A stretch of DNA of 64,000 nt from Lichtheimia corymbifera B2541 (GCA_000697475.1 JNEU01000930.1:1-64000); one strand, 5' to 3'; counted from the first letter of the stretch, positions 10,153 through 23,960 are shown. Program-made: numbers and translations. Notes: generated from the letters alone by a model not told the origin.

Positions 10153-13100
10153 CTAGTCATCCTATGGTAAGAAGAAGAATTGACAGGGTTAGTATTGATG
10201 CTTTGTCAGTGTATATAGACTTACCCATTCATCTTCAGCGACTTCTTCATCTTCTTTACTAGTAGTAGCATGCTTCATCTTTTGATGATCGTCGTCGTCA
10301 ACGTTCTTGGCCGAAGCAAACATGGCATCCATAGCATTTTCGCGGTGCTCGTGAGTGGTTGTGATGTCCATGAGTTGTTTGGCATGGTTATTGGCATGCG
10401 TATGTTGTGGAGGAGGGGCATCGGATACTGTAAAATAATACATGAGCGATGGAGCTAATGACACCTAATGCAATCCACCACTACTTACACGCTGTCATTT
10501 GATCAGGCTTTAAGGATATCTTGGACAAGGGCGTGTCAACACCATCAAACCATGAGCTTGCATTTTGTGAGGGGTGTTCAACGTCGTCAGTATCAATGAA
10601 GATGTCGTCTTGGAAGAATTCAGGCTGGTAGAGGTTATTAGCAACATGCTTCATTTGCTCATTGTATCCCGTCCTTACCCTTGCTCTTGGTACACGAATA
10701 CCATGGCGTTCAATGCTAGTTGGGGTCAATCGGAAGAACTTTGCAATTTCTACTTGATCCACTTTGCATAAACGCTTGGGCAAAAAGGCAAAACCTTGTT
10801 GAAGTGATCCACATTCCACAGGGGATAACGATTCCAATTCTTTATCATTGATCGAAATGGTATGGATGATCCGGTCACCCTAAACAATGGAATCATGGTT
10901 AGTATCAGCAGCGCTATAAAGAAGATATGAGAAAAGCCTTACCCTTCCAGCCACATACAGAATCTTACAATCTGGATCATAGTGGGCACTCATCACACTG
11001 GGTGAAACATCAAGCATCTTTTTTGCAATGTGCTTTTCAAATCGGTTGATATCGTAAACGAGCACTTCACGCATGGAGCCTGCACCGAAACCAACGCTGA
11101 CAAGACGATGATCATCCATCCACATGATACGAGAGGGTCGAATACCATCATGCGACTTGGTTTTACCAATCAAGGTACCAGAACGAGCATCATAAATTTG
11201 CAATTGCTTGTCCTTGCTATGAACAGCCACCTTACTGCCATCAGGACTCCATGCAGCCGAGAGAGGAGAAGCAGTAACGGTAAATTTGACCTTGGGTTCT
11301 TCACTTTCAATATCCCATATACGCACCACGGCGCTGTCGAGATCATTGGATGCACTTAATAAGACGCCTTGTGCATTTGGATGAGGGAGAACGTGGCTGA
11401 TTTTATCCATGGATGGGTCTACAATGGGAGTAGTAGTTAGTCTTTGTTCATCTTTGAAGTGGCTTTTCTGTATATACCTTTGATGCTCTTGACCAAGTCA
11501 AATACAGGATCATCCTTGTCCTCGTATGATAATTTCCAAAACCGGATGACGCTATCCTCAGAAGCTATGTATGTATGCACGAGATGATGATTAGCAATGG
11601 GGAATACTAACAAACCTATATTGATGCCTACCTGTTATCAGCTTATGGGAATCAAAAGGATCGAATACAAAGTAGGTGACGGGAGAACCACAGACCACAC
11701 AAGGAAGATGGGTAGGGAGACGAGAAGGTTTCTCAACTTGTTGAATGATTCCCACGCGACCACCTGCACCTGCAATGGGGACAGCAATAAAATCGGCACT
11801 GGCCTACAGTGTGTGTATATGTGAGGTTGAATATCCATGAAAGATGAATGTTGCATATTAAGTTACCTGGATCAACTCTGAAATACCAGCTTTGTCGATA
11901 GAAAGGTCCCGAAGATCGTCATAGGTGGGATGGATCATCTTGCCATAGAGATATTTGAATGAATTCATCTTGGCAGCTCCATACTTTGGCAACACTTTGG
12001 GTTTGACATTGGATGGTTGAGAGGGTGTCTCTGCAGCTTTGTCAGTCATGTCTAGTTTAGCAGCTGTGGTGGTTGTCTCAGGCTTGGTGTCGTTCTTTTG
12101 TGTATTGCTGCTGTCATCAACCTTTTCTTGAGTTGCTGGTGGCACAGATGTTTGTGCTGGTGGTGCTGATGCTGGTGTTGTGGTTGTGGCTGTTGTTGCT
12201 GGTGCTGGTGTTGTGGTGGTTGCATTTGATTGTGTAGGCTGCTGTGGCGATTGTTGTTGTTGTTGTCCAGGACGTAGGGATACTTTGGGTACTTGGCCAT
12301 CTTTTCCAGCTAACCAATCTTGACCAGTAACACCAGGTTCTATTGGCAACCATAAGCATACATGTTTGATGGCATTGCATAATAACTTACCGGAACCGTT
12401 TGTGTCAGGATACAAATCAGCGTGGAAATCAATATATTGCTAATGGTAGTAGAACTGGTTAATTTCATGCTGGTTGGTGATTATGAAGTTTCGATTTACC
12501 TTTCTTGGCACGTGGAATGATACGGGCATCACACCATTATCAACAACAGCTAGAATGCGAGCAATTTCCGTTTCCATGACACGTAGGGATTTCTTTGGTA
12601 GCAAGGTGGCTCCATAAATGGATGCTGTTGTACCGCATGGTTGATTCTCAGCCAACGAAGGTGTGGTGGCCAAATCTGAAAATTGGATAGTGTGGATCGT
12701 GGCATCGCCTCGAGACACCAAATACATGGTCTCGGTATCTTGGTCATAAAGCGGGAGCATGATACCAGATGACGTATCCAGTGTTGTCTTTTTGAAAGGT
12801 TTGGCCATGTTGCGTGCATCCCATACAGCATATTCGCGACTACGGAACTTATAATAACGAACGATACATGTTAGCATCCGCCATCTCTTGGATGACCCTT
12901 ATAATATATACCTTGCTTTGGCCGACTGTGAAAAGATAATTTGATTCTCCTAACCAGACAACACGAGAGCCCTTGATCCCTTCATGGCCAATACCAGACT
13001 ATAAAATCCCATGTGAGACCATGACCAACCGAGAGTACTTTTCCTCTCCTCGCTTACCGATAATTGAGCTTCACTTGCTCTGGGATCCCATAATGTCAAT

Positions 13101-13926
13101 GATGATTTAGCAATCGTGCTCACTAAGCGACCATCGGACTTCCATGAAAATGATTGAAAAGGATTGGGCGATGTGTTCTTTATGTCCAAGGATGGTTGAT
13201 CCGAAGATTGGATGTCCCATATGCAAAGGGATTTGCCTTCATTACCCAAGGTGGATACGATCTACACATGCATATATATACCTTAGTCATCCACCACAAT
13301 GCAATATTCTCCATCAAAATGTCGTACGTTATCTGCAGTAGGATGAAAGCCTAATGATGCAACCTTCCTGGATGGTAGAGAAATCGTGGATACGCAAGCA
13401 GGTTGTGGATTGTTGTCGGATACGGTTGAAATATCCCAAAGCTTGATCTATAATAGCCATTGGTACATATCCTTCTTCCCATATCCAAGTATGATCTTAC
13501 CATCCCATCCTCTGCACCTGTAGCAAGAAGATCCTCTTGGAACGGCGAAAATTCCCAATCTGTGATTGATGCACCGCCGTGAGCCTGGAATACCCGTGTC
13601 TCGCTTGCACATCCTTTGCCGGTCTTATCAAGAGGCAGCAGTCCAATAGATCCACCATCTATACAGTAGTCCATTCAGTCACCTCTTGCATTGTAACGCG
13701 GTTAGACGTTCTTACTCCCGGTCCATTTGACAGCGATGCAGTTATTGTTCGCTTGAATCAGCCTTGCACTATCCGATGATGTTGCCAGTTGCAAATCGGG
13801 GTACCATTGCTAAATGACAGAAAGTTAGTACAAAGAAAGGGCGTTTGCGCGCTTGCATGACACTACCTCTTTGGGAGCTACACGGCTAACAGCGTTTCTA
13901 TACTTGTTCACAGGTTGATATCGCAT
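10153..13926 (-). CDS. CORO7: Coronin-7 (POD-1 type), tandem double-propeller coronin
   Basis: An actin- and membrane-associated WD40 protein with two coronin propellers; in animals coronin-7 acts at the Golgi and on F-actin. Fifteen exons close in phase to 976 aa: 13926-13867, 13809-13716, 13658-13501, 13447-13328, 13261-13058, 12998-12912, 12847-12500, 12439-12391, 12339-11867, 11803-11632, 11564-11478, 11418-10943, 10879-10489, 10427-10225, 10161-10153. The N-terminus MRYQPVNKYRNAV is the coronin opening. Each half ends with a coronin-type segment (FHVPRK..., FRLTPTSIERHGIRVPR). The halves are joined by a Q/T/P/A-rich low-complexity linker (about residues 480-545). The end is acidic with a Trp (EDEEVAEDEWDD), like the Arp2/3-binding acidic tail of coronin-7; its last two residues come from a 9-nt exon. 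Length fits animal coronin-7 (about 925 aa). It is divergent from CAND1. Confidence 0.93.
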
Positions 13927-14751
13927 ATAGAGATGAAAGAGTGGTGTGCAATCAGCGGGTTTCCATTGTTAGACGCATTGAACTGCAACCCCGCAATCGG
14001 TTGTCTTGGCTACCATCCCAAAGCAAGAAGTTGATTTATCATTTGTTGAAGCTGCAGCTCGTTCAACATATATCCAAGTTAATGGCGACCTCCTATGGAC
14101 AGCAATTCTCATGCCCATGTACACATAAACAAGGTTGTTGTCACACATCCCCTTCGCCTACTATGGCAGCATATCTCATCTAGAGTCTTATAGTTTGGTA
14201 CATGTCGTTTTATACAAGGGGGCTCATCAACAAGGAGGATGACGGATGGGATTGTATTTATAGGCCTTTGCTATATCGTCTTTCAGAGGTAAATCTATAA
14301 TATGGTTGATGGCGTCGTTTTTCTAATCGAGGGCTACTAGGGATTTGAAGACGATCTGTAGCTGCTGCACGGTGAGGAAGAACTTGGCACACAACTACAT
14401 AGAACAACCTCCACACATGGATGATGCACCACACTGCTCTGGCCCACTGACATTGATCATCCCCTCAAATTCATATACGTAAAATAAAAGCACAAATCAT
14501 ATCCCATGCCCTCTGATGATGGTTGTATAACAATATGTGTCATGTGATTTATTTATGATGATAGAGAACAAAACATTAGATGCAAGTGTATATAAGAACT
14601 AGTGGGTTATTCCTTGATCTGCGTTGGATGTGTTCAACATGCACACGGCACGGGTAATGCAATCAAGGTGTGCTTGACTCCGACCATTTTAACGCGCCTC
14701 TCTCTCGCTCAAGCAGCAACATTATCGCTTTCCTGTGTACACTGTATTATC
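13927..14751. promoter_or_regulatory. Shared upstream region of coronin-7 and CAND1
   Basis: These 825 bases separate two divergent start codons and must hold both promoters. Open frames within them are short and show no family resemblance. No individual element could be assigned with confidence. Confidence 0.5.
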
Positions 14752-17700
14752 ATGGCTGGAACAAACGCGTACATGGTCGCCAACCTCATTGAAAAGGTAC
14801 ATTCTATCGTATACAATGGAGCAATGGCTGAAACATGCTTATCCAATAGATGAGCAACGACGACCGTGATTTTCGGTACATGGCTCTCAATGACCTGATA
14901 AACGAGTTGGAGAAGAATGCTGTCATCAATATCGACGAGGCCATTGAGCACAAGGTTATTACTGCAGTCCTTGGTTTGATGCGTGATAACAGTGGTGAAG
15001 TGCAAAACCTTGCTGTCAAGTGGTACGTTTTCCGCAGTAAACCATGCTTGCGTAATCACACTTACACCGTATATTTTAGCTTGGGTCCTTTGGTGAAGCG
15101 AGTCCGCGTGGATAACACTTTGGAGATCATTGAAAAGTTGAGCGATTATGCAACGCAAACAGAGGATGAAATGCTTCGAGGAATTGCTAGTATGGGTACG
15201 TGTCGTGAGGATAAAGGAAGGAGGATGGGTATCAAAAGAGAGACACTCAACGTTGTCCGCATTATCATCACCAGGTCTCAAAACTGTCATTTCCGAGGTT
15301 GATCCTTCCATGGGTGAAAGCATTTGTCCTCGAATCCTGCCAAGACTTTTAGAAATGGCTCAATCGGTAAGTCATCATGGTCAACATCATCATCATCACC
15401 ATTAATAACACCTCTTTCTTAGTCATCGTATGAAATGCAAATGGATTCACTTGATGTTCTTGCCGAAGTGCTTTCTCGGTTCGGATCCCAGGTCACCAGT
15501 GAAGAACAATCTCGAGTACAGCAAGTATTGATGCCATTGTTGGATCATCCACGTGCTGCAGTCCGTAAGCGTACCACCGTGGCGATCGGTTATTCAGTCG
15601 TACATCTTACCGAGGATATGTATTCGACGTTGATGGAGCGTTTATTGCGAGGATTGGAGTCTACCAAGAGCAGCGAGAAATTACGTACGTTGATTCAATG
15701 TGCTGGTGTTTTAAGGTTAGTTGATGGGTCTAGTAATCTTTTGTATGGGGATACTGACTGCTTTATGTCTACAGTCGTTACAGCACGAAGCATTTGAGTG
15801 GCTATCTTTCCAAAGTGATGCCTATCATTGTACAACACACTGTCCAAGCCGATGAAGATGATGAATTACGCGAGATTTGCCTGCAATCCCTGGAATCATT
15901 TGTGGTCCGATGCCCAACAGAGATTACTTCCTATCTCAATGAGATCATCAAGCTTGGATTAGAGTATATCAAGTACGATCCAAATTATGCAGATGATGAT
16001 GATGATGAGGTAGGTCTTTATTTTTTGTTGAAAATACTATTCCTTACACATTCTTTAGGAGGATGAAGAGATGGAAGAGAGCGAGGACGACGAATTTGAT
16101 GATGCAATGTGAGTAAAACAAGAGAAATGAGGTTATTCACTATGCTAATGATGCTATCTTTGAAAGTGAATATTCGGATGACGACGATGATATATCCTGG
16201 AAAGTGAGACGTTCGGCCACCAAATTACTAGCAGCTGTCATTGAGACGAGATTGGATCTTCTTGAGCAACTTTACGAGAATGTCGCACCCGCTCTCATCA
16301 ATCGATTCAAAGAACGGGAAGAAACAGTGCGCATTGACGTCTTGCAAACGTTCATCATTTTATTGCGACAAACCGGTATTCATGAGCGACAAGAATTGAT
16401 CAAACTTGAAGAAGCACGTCGAGTCAATTTGTATTTTGATACCACTGGATTCGGTGAAGAGCTCTGTCTTCTTCCAGAGATAACGCCTCGTGCAGCGACC
16501 AAACCAACCCAAGGGTAAGCAGTATGGTGATGGTGATGGTGATGGCTGTTGTTACTTATAAAGTTCGCTATTAGACCAAAGCTTTTACTTTCTCAATTGG
16601 TGCCCAACCTTACCACGGCTCTTGCAAAGCAACTCTCTTCCAAATCAACCCAAACACGTCAGGCTGGCTTCCAACTTTTGCGTGAACTCCTTTATGTCTT
16701 GCAAAGTGGACTTGACGATCGTATCCAGCTCTTTATTCCTGCCATTGAAGGATCCCTTACAGCAGCAGGTGACCAGCAACAAGTTGCATTGACATCCAAT
16801 CTCAGAATTGAAGTATTGGCCTTTTTACGCCAATTGTTCCGTACACATGAACCAGCATCGTTGTATCCCTTCCTTGATCGTCTTGCTCCAGCTGTGATTC
16901 GTACAACATCCGACCGACTCTACAAGATTGCATCGGAAGCACTGGTTGTGTGCATCGAGCTGCTCAAAGTCATTCGACCCATCAAATACAACAGCGAGAC
17001 ACAACAATATGACATTTCACCCATGAACGATCAATACATGCAGTACATCCATGACATTTATCGCGCCACGGTTCAAATCATGACCACCAGTGATGCCGAC
17101 CAAGAAGTCAAGGAACGATCCATCATGTGCTTTGGCGCATTGTTGGCTCAAACCAACGACGTATTACAATCTGAACAACGAGAGGCTTGGGATATGCTTT
17201 TGGAACGCTTACGAAACGAAGTGACTCGTGTCATTACCATGCGAACATTGGCCATTGTCTGCCAAAGCCCTGTGACCGTTGGAGAAGAATCAAAACGCTG
17301 TGCATTGGTGGCTGTGGATGAACTTGCCATGTTGCTAAGGAAAAGCAATCGCAACTTGCGTGTGGCAAGTGCACAATGTTTACGTATCCTGGTCAAAAAG
17401 TGAGTATATATCTTGCATGATAATCATGATGATGATGTCTAACCTTTCTGCATTGGAATAGATTCGGAGAGTACCTCAACGAGCAGAGTTATCAAAACCT
17501 TGTGAATGAAGTGGTGCCTCTCTTGTCCGATGACGATTTACACTTGTTGCCACTTTCATTGCGCCTCATGGAGACCCTGATTATTGTGCAACCTGCTTCA
17601 GCAAAACAAGCCAAGACTACGATCCTACCCACTCTTCTTGGATTGATCCAATCACCATTGTTGCAGGGCTCTGCATTGGATAGCTTATTGGATTTGTTTG

Positions 17701-19610
17701 CTGCATTGGGAAAAGCAGATCCTCAAGATTATCAAGAATTGGTACAAAGCTTAATCAACCCCATGTTGAACGCACAAACTTCTGGCGTATCCGCAGGTGG
17801 TGTTGCAGCCGTAGCCAACAAACAAGCCGCTGCCACGGTTGCTCAATGCGTCGCGGTGCTCGCTGCTAATGTGGATGCTGCCAACCGTAACGAGACCGTT
17901 CAAATGTTTGGCAATTGGATCGCGGTAAGGTTCTTTGAGGGTTTTGAAAAGGCATTTCGAGTGAATTAATTTATAGTTGAGTAGACACCATCCACCAATG
18001 ATTCTATCAAGTACCTCAGCTTGTTAACATTGGGTGAACTTGGACGAAGAAGGTAATAACAATAGGTCAAAGGATACGATCAAAAAAGGATTAACAACAT
18101 GGTGATTCAGGGAACTGGAACAAATCGATGGCATTCAACAGAATATTCTTGCATTATTCGGTGCTCAATCCGAGGAAGTCAAGTTTGCCGCCGCTTTTGC
18201 CTTGGGTAATATCAGCGTTGGCGATATCAACAAGCATCTACCTGTCATCCTCTCACAAATCAAGGAGCAGCCCAAGAAGCGATACTTGCTTTTGAACTCT
18301 CTTAAAGAGGTAAATATATCATATTTATCTTGTGGTCTTGGTTATTAAGTTGACAATGTAGGTCATCACGCGTTCGAATGAAGGAAGCAAGCTTCAACAA
18401 GTATCCAACATGATCTGGGAAGTCCTTTTGGAAAGCTGTGACGCTGAGCAGGAGGAGGGTACTCGCAATGTAGCTGCTGAATGTCTTGGTAAACTGGCAC
18501 TTACGGATCCCAACCAGTATTTCCCTGTGTTACAGGTAAGTACCATGGATTTGAAATGGGAGAGATACTAAACCCCGAGAAATTGCATAGACCAAGTTAT
18601 CAGCACCTTCTGCCTATATGCGTGCTACGGTTGCCACTGCTATCAAATACACCATTGCTGATCCAACAAATGAACACGATGAGCTCTTGAGGCCGACTTT
18701 GAGTGGTTTATTGCCTTTATTGAAGGATGAAAGCTTGGTATGGTTAAATAATGCCAGTGACAAGGATCATAGCTAACGAGCTCTATATTAGGAGGTGCAA
18801 CGATTGGCATTGCTTACACTGAACTCAGCCGTGCATCGCAAGCAAGCACTCGTCAAGGACATTCTCAGTGACATGATTCCTTTGCTATATCAAGAAACCG
18901 TGGTCAAAGAAGAGTTGATTCATACCGTTGAGATGGGTCCATTCAAGCACAAGGTCGATGATGGTCTTGAAATTCGCAAGGTGGGTAGTATTAGTAGCGT
19001 ATATGTTGGTTGACTTGCTTATTGATGGATGGACTTTTTTTCTTTAGGCTGCCTTCGAATGCTTGTATGCATTATTGGGCTATTTCGATTCCATTGACGC
19101 CAATGATTTCTTGGATCGTGTACGAGACGGATTGAATGATCAACATGATATCAAGATGCTTGCCTATTTGATGTTGGGTCGTCTTGCCAAGATTGTGCCC
19201 AGTGCAATTCAACAACGTAAGTTGGTTCTATGAGGAAGCACGCGTGGACGTTTATTCAATATCTCCCATGTAGGCCTTGATGAATACGCTGAGCCCTTGA
19301 AAACAACCTTGGACTTTAAGATGCGAAGCAATGCTGTTAAGCAAGAAGTCGAAAAGAATCAGGAATTGGTGCGTGCTACCTTGCGTTGTTTAGTCTCTCT
19401 CCAAGGACTTGAACACTCAGGTATGTTGTGGGCATTGTTCATGTTGGATGGTATTACTAACCTTATTTAAAAACAGGATCTCCCAAATTCAACGCCCTTT
19501 TGAAGGAAGTGAGAACAGGTCCACTTGCAGAGGAATACAAGAAAACCGTGGCTGAAGTCGATAGTCGTGAAGCGACTCGGGGGACCAATGATTATATGGA
19601 TTTATCGTAA
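14752..19610 (+). CDS. CAND1: CAND1, cullin-associated NEDD8-dissociated protein (TIP120)
   Basis: An all-HEAT-repeat exchange factor that binds unneddylated cullins and swaps substrate receptors of SCF-type ubiquitin ligases. Eighteen exons close in phase to 1288 aa (human about 1230): 14752-14796, 14850-15022, 15080-15195, 15275-15366, 15423-15715, 15775-16009, 16059-16108, 16167-16514, 16575-17399, 17462-17924, 17985-18052, 18111-18309, 18362-18535, 18591-18737, 18792-18980, 19048-19216, 19274-19420, 19477-19610. Seen: N-terminal [16 protein letters not shown], the acidic loop DDDDDE...[31 protein letters not shown], the TIP120 C-terminal region [20 protein letters not shown] and the final NDYMDLS. 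Splice choice before 16575 was decided by frame ([12 protein letters not shown]). The gene is complete, with nothing odd. Confidence 0.97.
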
Positions 19611-19912
19611 AAGCTTCAAAGAGACAATTTTTTGTGCCTTTCCCACTTTGCTCATACACAATGTCAAAGGACAAACACCAATAAAGAAATATTATAAGCA
19701 CACATCTTCTCCTCTGTTCCAAGATAAAACGCTTTTATAGTAAAAGAGCAATATAGGTAGTAGTAATCGGGAAGCCTGAACGAATTTGCCGAGTGGGCAG
19801 CCAAAACGGGGCGTATCAGCTGGGTGTAAAAAGCCGACATGACAAGGACCCTCCTCCACACACACACTCTCTCTCAGCGACGGGGGAGCAACCTGAGCCT
19901 TTGGTCGTGAAT
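19611..19912. other. Short spacer between CAND1 and the kinase
   Basis: About 300 bases hold the CAND1 3' flank and the kinase 5' flank. The frame upstream of the kinase ATG is open back to 19793, but the residues there are not conserved, so it is treated as untranslated. Confidence 0.5.
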
Positions 19913-22666
19913 ATGACAACGCATACAGAGCCTGCATCGCAACTCTATACAAAGCTGAACCGCGTAGGTAAAGGAGCATATGGATCTGTTTACAAGGGGT
20001 ACGCACGGATGACCATTATTAGATGCCATGTTCAGACTGACTAACCTTTCGAGTGTAATAGCATCAACAACAAGACCAGACAAATTGTGGCAATCAAGAT
20101 ACTCAATCTCGACACAGAGGAAGACGACGTCGATGATATCCAAAAAGAAATTGCGCTCTTATCACAGCTCACGCATGCAAAGTCTCAGAATATTACACCT
20201 TATTACGGCAGCGTTCTTAATGACACTAAACTATGGATTATTATGGATTATGCGGCTGGAGGCAGCGTTCGAAGAATAGTAAGTCGGGCTTTTGATTGAT
20301 CTCCTCACCAATTCTCACAATCATCTTCAAGATGAAATCAGGCAACATTGAGGAAAAATACATTGCTGTCATCACTCGCCAAGTACTGCAAGCATTGTCC
20401 TATCTTCACAAGAATCACATCATCCATCGCGACATCAAAGGTTCGATAAAGATATCAATTCATGCAATATAGCAGTATATACTAAATGCAACATGGATGA
20501 TTAGCTGCCAACATTCTACTCACTGCTGAAGGGACCGTTCAATTGTGTGATTTTGGTGTCGCTGGACAAACCACTCTCAATTCATTAAAACGAAACACCT
20601 TTGTGGGAACTCCGTAAGTCTTGGCTCTTACTGAGGATGTACCTGGATTCTAACCCATGACAATCGATAGCTATTGGATGGCCCCAGAAGTGATAAGACA
20701 AGGATCGTCGTATGATTTCAAGGTAATTGGGTAAATCGCGCAAGTGAATAAGTTGGAATGGCACTAAGAGGTAGGTATTTAGGCAGATATATGGTCTCTC
20801 GGTATCACAGTGTTTGAAATGGCTTCAGGCAACCCACCGCTAGCCAACGTGGATCCTATGCGTGCAATTATCTTGATTCCCAGAAGCAAACCACCCAAGC
20901 TTCCTGATTCTTTTAGTCCTGCGATCCGCGACTTTGTCGATCTTTGTTTGTGTGAGGAACCTGATGAAGTGAGTAATACATGTTCTTCCCCATATGAAAC
21001 AATTCTGACATGAGGAATAGCGACCAAGTGCGGATGAATTGTCAAGGACAAGGTTTATCAAGAATAGTAACAAGGCACAGAGGACTTTACTACGAGAATT
21101 GATCACACGCTATGATCGGTGGAAAGCCACTAGGGAGAAAAAGAGTGGATCGGATTCAGAGAGTGGAAGGTAAGTCTTGATATATATATACTATATGTAT
21201 CCCATCTCATCATATTCAAATTCGATTATCTAGTGACAATGAAACCATCGAAGGACTGAAAAACTTCGAAAATCCAAACACGGTGGATGATGAATGGGAA
21301 TTTGAGGTACGCAAAGATATGGCATCAGCAAGAAAAGGTTATTCATTTTCATCTTTTTTAGACTGTACGACAACGCCAAGTCAATAGCGATGATGCAGAA
21401 AAGACCAACAATCAGACATTTCGTCCAAGTAATCAGCGACAAGATATTCAACCCAAGCCAATACGAGCACATGATAAGATGCATCCTCTTGTACGGCTCT
21501 TTGAGAATTCAACAGATACATCGAGTAATTCATCAGCAACACCCGACAACACATCCCTTTCCAATCAATTAGCAAATACCCCATCATCGATTGCTTCTTC
21601 TCCATCCAATGCATTGCCAATCCCACAAAATTTAACATCAACACCTTCTCCTGTCATTGACCTTGATTCAAGTGCCATTCTTGCACCGCAACCTTTACAT
21701 CCCGCCATTTCTTCTTCAAGTCCTAAAACAACAACGATGAATGATGGCTATTTACTCGACACAAAAGATACGACGACCACTACGACATATCAACCATCAC
21801 CACCGGATACCAATTTGCTGACATCCAGAAAAGCCGGTACAGCATCTGCAGAACCGTGGTCGAGTAGTAATCCGCTTGTACCTGGTATATCGAATCGTCA
21901 ATTTCAGGGAGAGAAGCTTTCACCGCATAGTCGATCCTTCAAAGACGGCCAACCCATGATGCGTGCAAGATCACAATCCGATCAACGACAGGCTGTACCA
22001 CTACGAAATCGACAAGGATCATCACCTGATACTGCTACTGCTGCTGCTAGAGAGGAAAGTTCATTAAAGCCCACGCATGCTGGTCTTCCATTAGCAAGGC
22101 GTGTTCGATCAGCCACCACGTTACGACCTACTGAAGAGGATTCGGTTCCTTTAAAGGCACTCATTGCGAATAAGCAACAGCAATTGTATCAGTCATCCTC
22201 GTCATCAGCCAATGCTCACTCTGCATCATCATCCCCATCCGATGTAACACCACCGCCACCACCATCCAACTCAAGCAAGACCACCAATAAGCACCATGAT
22301 CATAGAAGAAGTATCAGTGCCGATAGTACACCCAAGGTAAATGACACACACGAAAAGTAAGGGGATCAAAGTTGACATTTTTTTGGTATACAGGCAAATG
22401 GTTCTGGAACAAGACGAAACAATATTGATATTCCACCTTTAATGAATCTTTCATCACCATCTTCATCGAATCCAAACTTTGATTGGCAAGTTTCTGGAGC
22501 TACAGATGGGACGCCTACAACTGAGAAGAAAATCATTCAAGCACCAAAGATTGATGGTTTAAGGTCGTCCACGGATTTACAATTAGCATTGAATGAATCT
22601 CTATTTGAGCTAGGGCAATGGTTGCATCAGCTTGATTCGTTAATACCCTCCAACAATGATAAATGA
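19913..22666 (+). CDS. KIC1: Kic1/Nak1-type Ste20-like kinase (GCK-III)
   Basis: A protein Ser/Thr kinase of the germinal-centre III class, which in fungi acts with an NDR kinase in the RAM/MOR polarity network. Ten exons close to 742 aa: 19913-19998, 20062-20278, 20332-20440, 20505-20613, 20671-20722, 20783-20968, 21021-21169, 21234-21306, 21362-22336, 22394-22666. The kinase domain is at about residues 12-265 with [36 protein letters not shown] and [11 protein letters not shown], all catalytic residues intact. [12 protein letters not shown] matches the Kic1/Nak1 activation segment. The long tail (about residues 330-742) is low-complexity, rich in Ser, Pro and Thr, and probably disordered; a short helical end follows ([14 protein letters not shown]). 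An upstream in-frame Met exists at 19793, but 19913 gives the usual short leader. Confidence 0.93.
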
Positions 22667-22789
22667 TATCCTATCCCATACGTATAATAAAGCAAATTGT
22701 GCCACACACACAAACACACCATTGTTTAGTAGCAAGGAATATATACAAAGTAATAGAATGGGTGGAGAGGAGAAAGGAAAAGGATCAAA

Positions 22790-23960
22790 CTAGGCTTCGA
22801 CATCTTCAAATTGCTCGATATTAAACAAGTGGTTACTGAACGGTATATCCAGCTCTTGATCGTCTTTGGATGACTCTTGTGTAGTAATGTCATGGGATGG
22901 GACAACCAACAGGAATACTAAAAAGAGAGGTTAGATCGTGTTGTTTTATCAATATAAAAATCCATACCTTCATCATCATCCAATGTGCTTGTGTTTCCTG
23001 TGATGATTTCTGGGGTATCATCATCTTGTAGTTCCAAATCAAGTTCAGGTAAAGTTTTGATGTCGTAGGCTCCAATATTCGGCAATGTAGACTCGAATCC
23101 AGAAACATCCACTGCAAGTTCAGGTTCATCCACAAGTTCTATACACGATATCCATTGATCAGAACAACAATCGAAACACAAATTCCTTTTGAAATTACCT
23201 TGTTCCTTGGTTCCTGCATATTCGACATCATCCACCGATGGCAGTTGCGGACTTGCTTCCTTCGAATGAACGATATTTTTGGTGGTGTCATGGCTTTGTT
23301 GTTCGGTTGTACTTTGATCGTCGTCATCGAAAAGAGAAAGATCAAGCTCTACTTCAGGAAGAGCGACAAGGTCATCATCATCTATTACACCCATCCATTG
23401 TTAAAAATATGCGACATGTGGTGGGTCATGACTCTGTTGTTTACCAAGGGAATCTTCAACTTCTTCCGCAGCAGGTATGGCACGACGTGATGGAGATGTT
23501 TCAATACGCTTTGGTGTGGATTGTTGTAGTTGTTGCTGTACATCTAATGCCGTGTTTTAACATAAAAGGATCAATGACTGCAAGTCATCTTTTACCTTTC
23601 AAAGGTCGCTTGGCAGGTGTCACCGATCCAAGTGGAGGTCGTGTTTTGGGTTGTTGCAATACACGGAGAGGACTCTCCTGATGCGAGCTCCTGATTTTGA
23701 TTTCTTTTGAAAGCGATCAGTATCAAGAGTCAATGATAGAGCTTGAAGTGCATACTTTGTGTTGGACTGGTGGAAACATTGTCCTTGCCGTCTTTAGCAC
23801 CCTGATCCTTGTTGTCGCGTCTCTTTTGATTCGCATCTTTGGGTCGTAAAAGTTGACTGGAGGCGTTGGTGGTTGAAAGGGTATCTTTTTTGTGTTGACC
23901 GATTTGCTCTACGTTTTCATTCACGTGTTTGCTGTCTCTCGATCCGTATCGTCGCAACAT
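22790..23960 (-). CDS. Securin-like protein (candidate separase inhibitor)
   Basis: Exons 23960-23756, 23703-23596, 23543-23445, 23381-23199, 23138-22968 and 22917-22790 close to 297 aa. The N-terminal half is basic and low-complexity; the C-terminal half is very acidic, ending QFEDVEA. Near residue 90 is KTRPPLGSVTPAKRPLKG, a destruction-box-like RxxL segment. Shortly after the switch to acidic sequence comes DDDDLVALPEVELDLSLF, similar in character to the P-E/D-I-E segment by which securins occupy the separase active site (animal securin AYPEIEKF; fission yeast Cut2 DIEYMPP). Basic half with D-box plus acidic half is the securin layout, but the family has almost no alignable sequence, so this is inference. 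An unrelated disordered nuclear protein is the alternative. The first acceptor (at 23703) was chosen because it alone keeps the frame open. Confidence 0.5.

Noticed and set aside
12052..12380. Gln/His/Thr-rich alternative frames inside coronin-7
   Set aside because: They are other-frame readings of the low-complexity linker encoded by CAA/CAC-rich repeats.
14709..15323. 204-codon minus-strand frame opposite the start of CAND1
   Set aside because: It spans CAND1 exons and introns without respecting them; CAND1 conservation explains the region.
23155..23681. Long plus-strand frames over the securin-like gene
   Set aside because: They are shadows of the minus-strand exons, which have coherent splice sites and composition.
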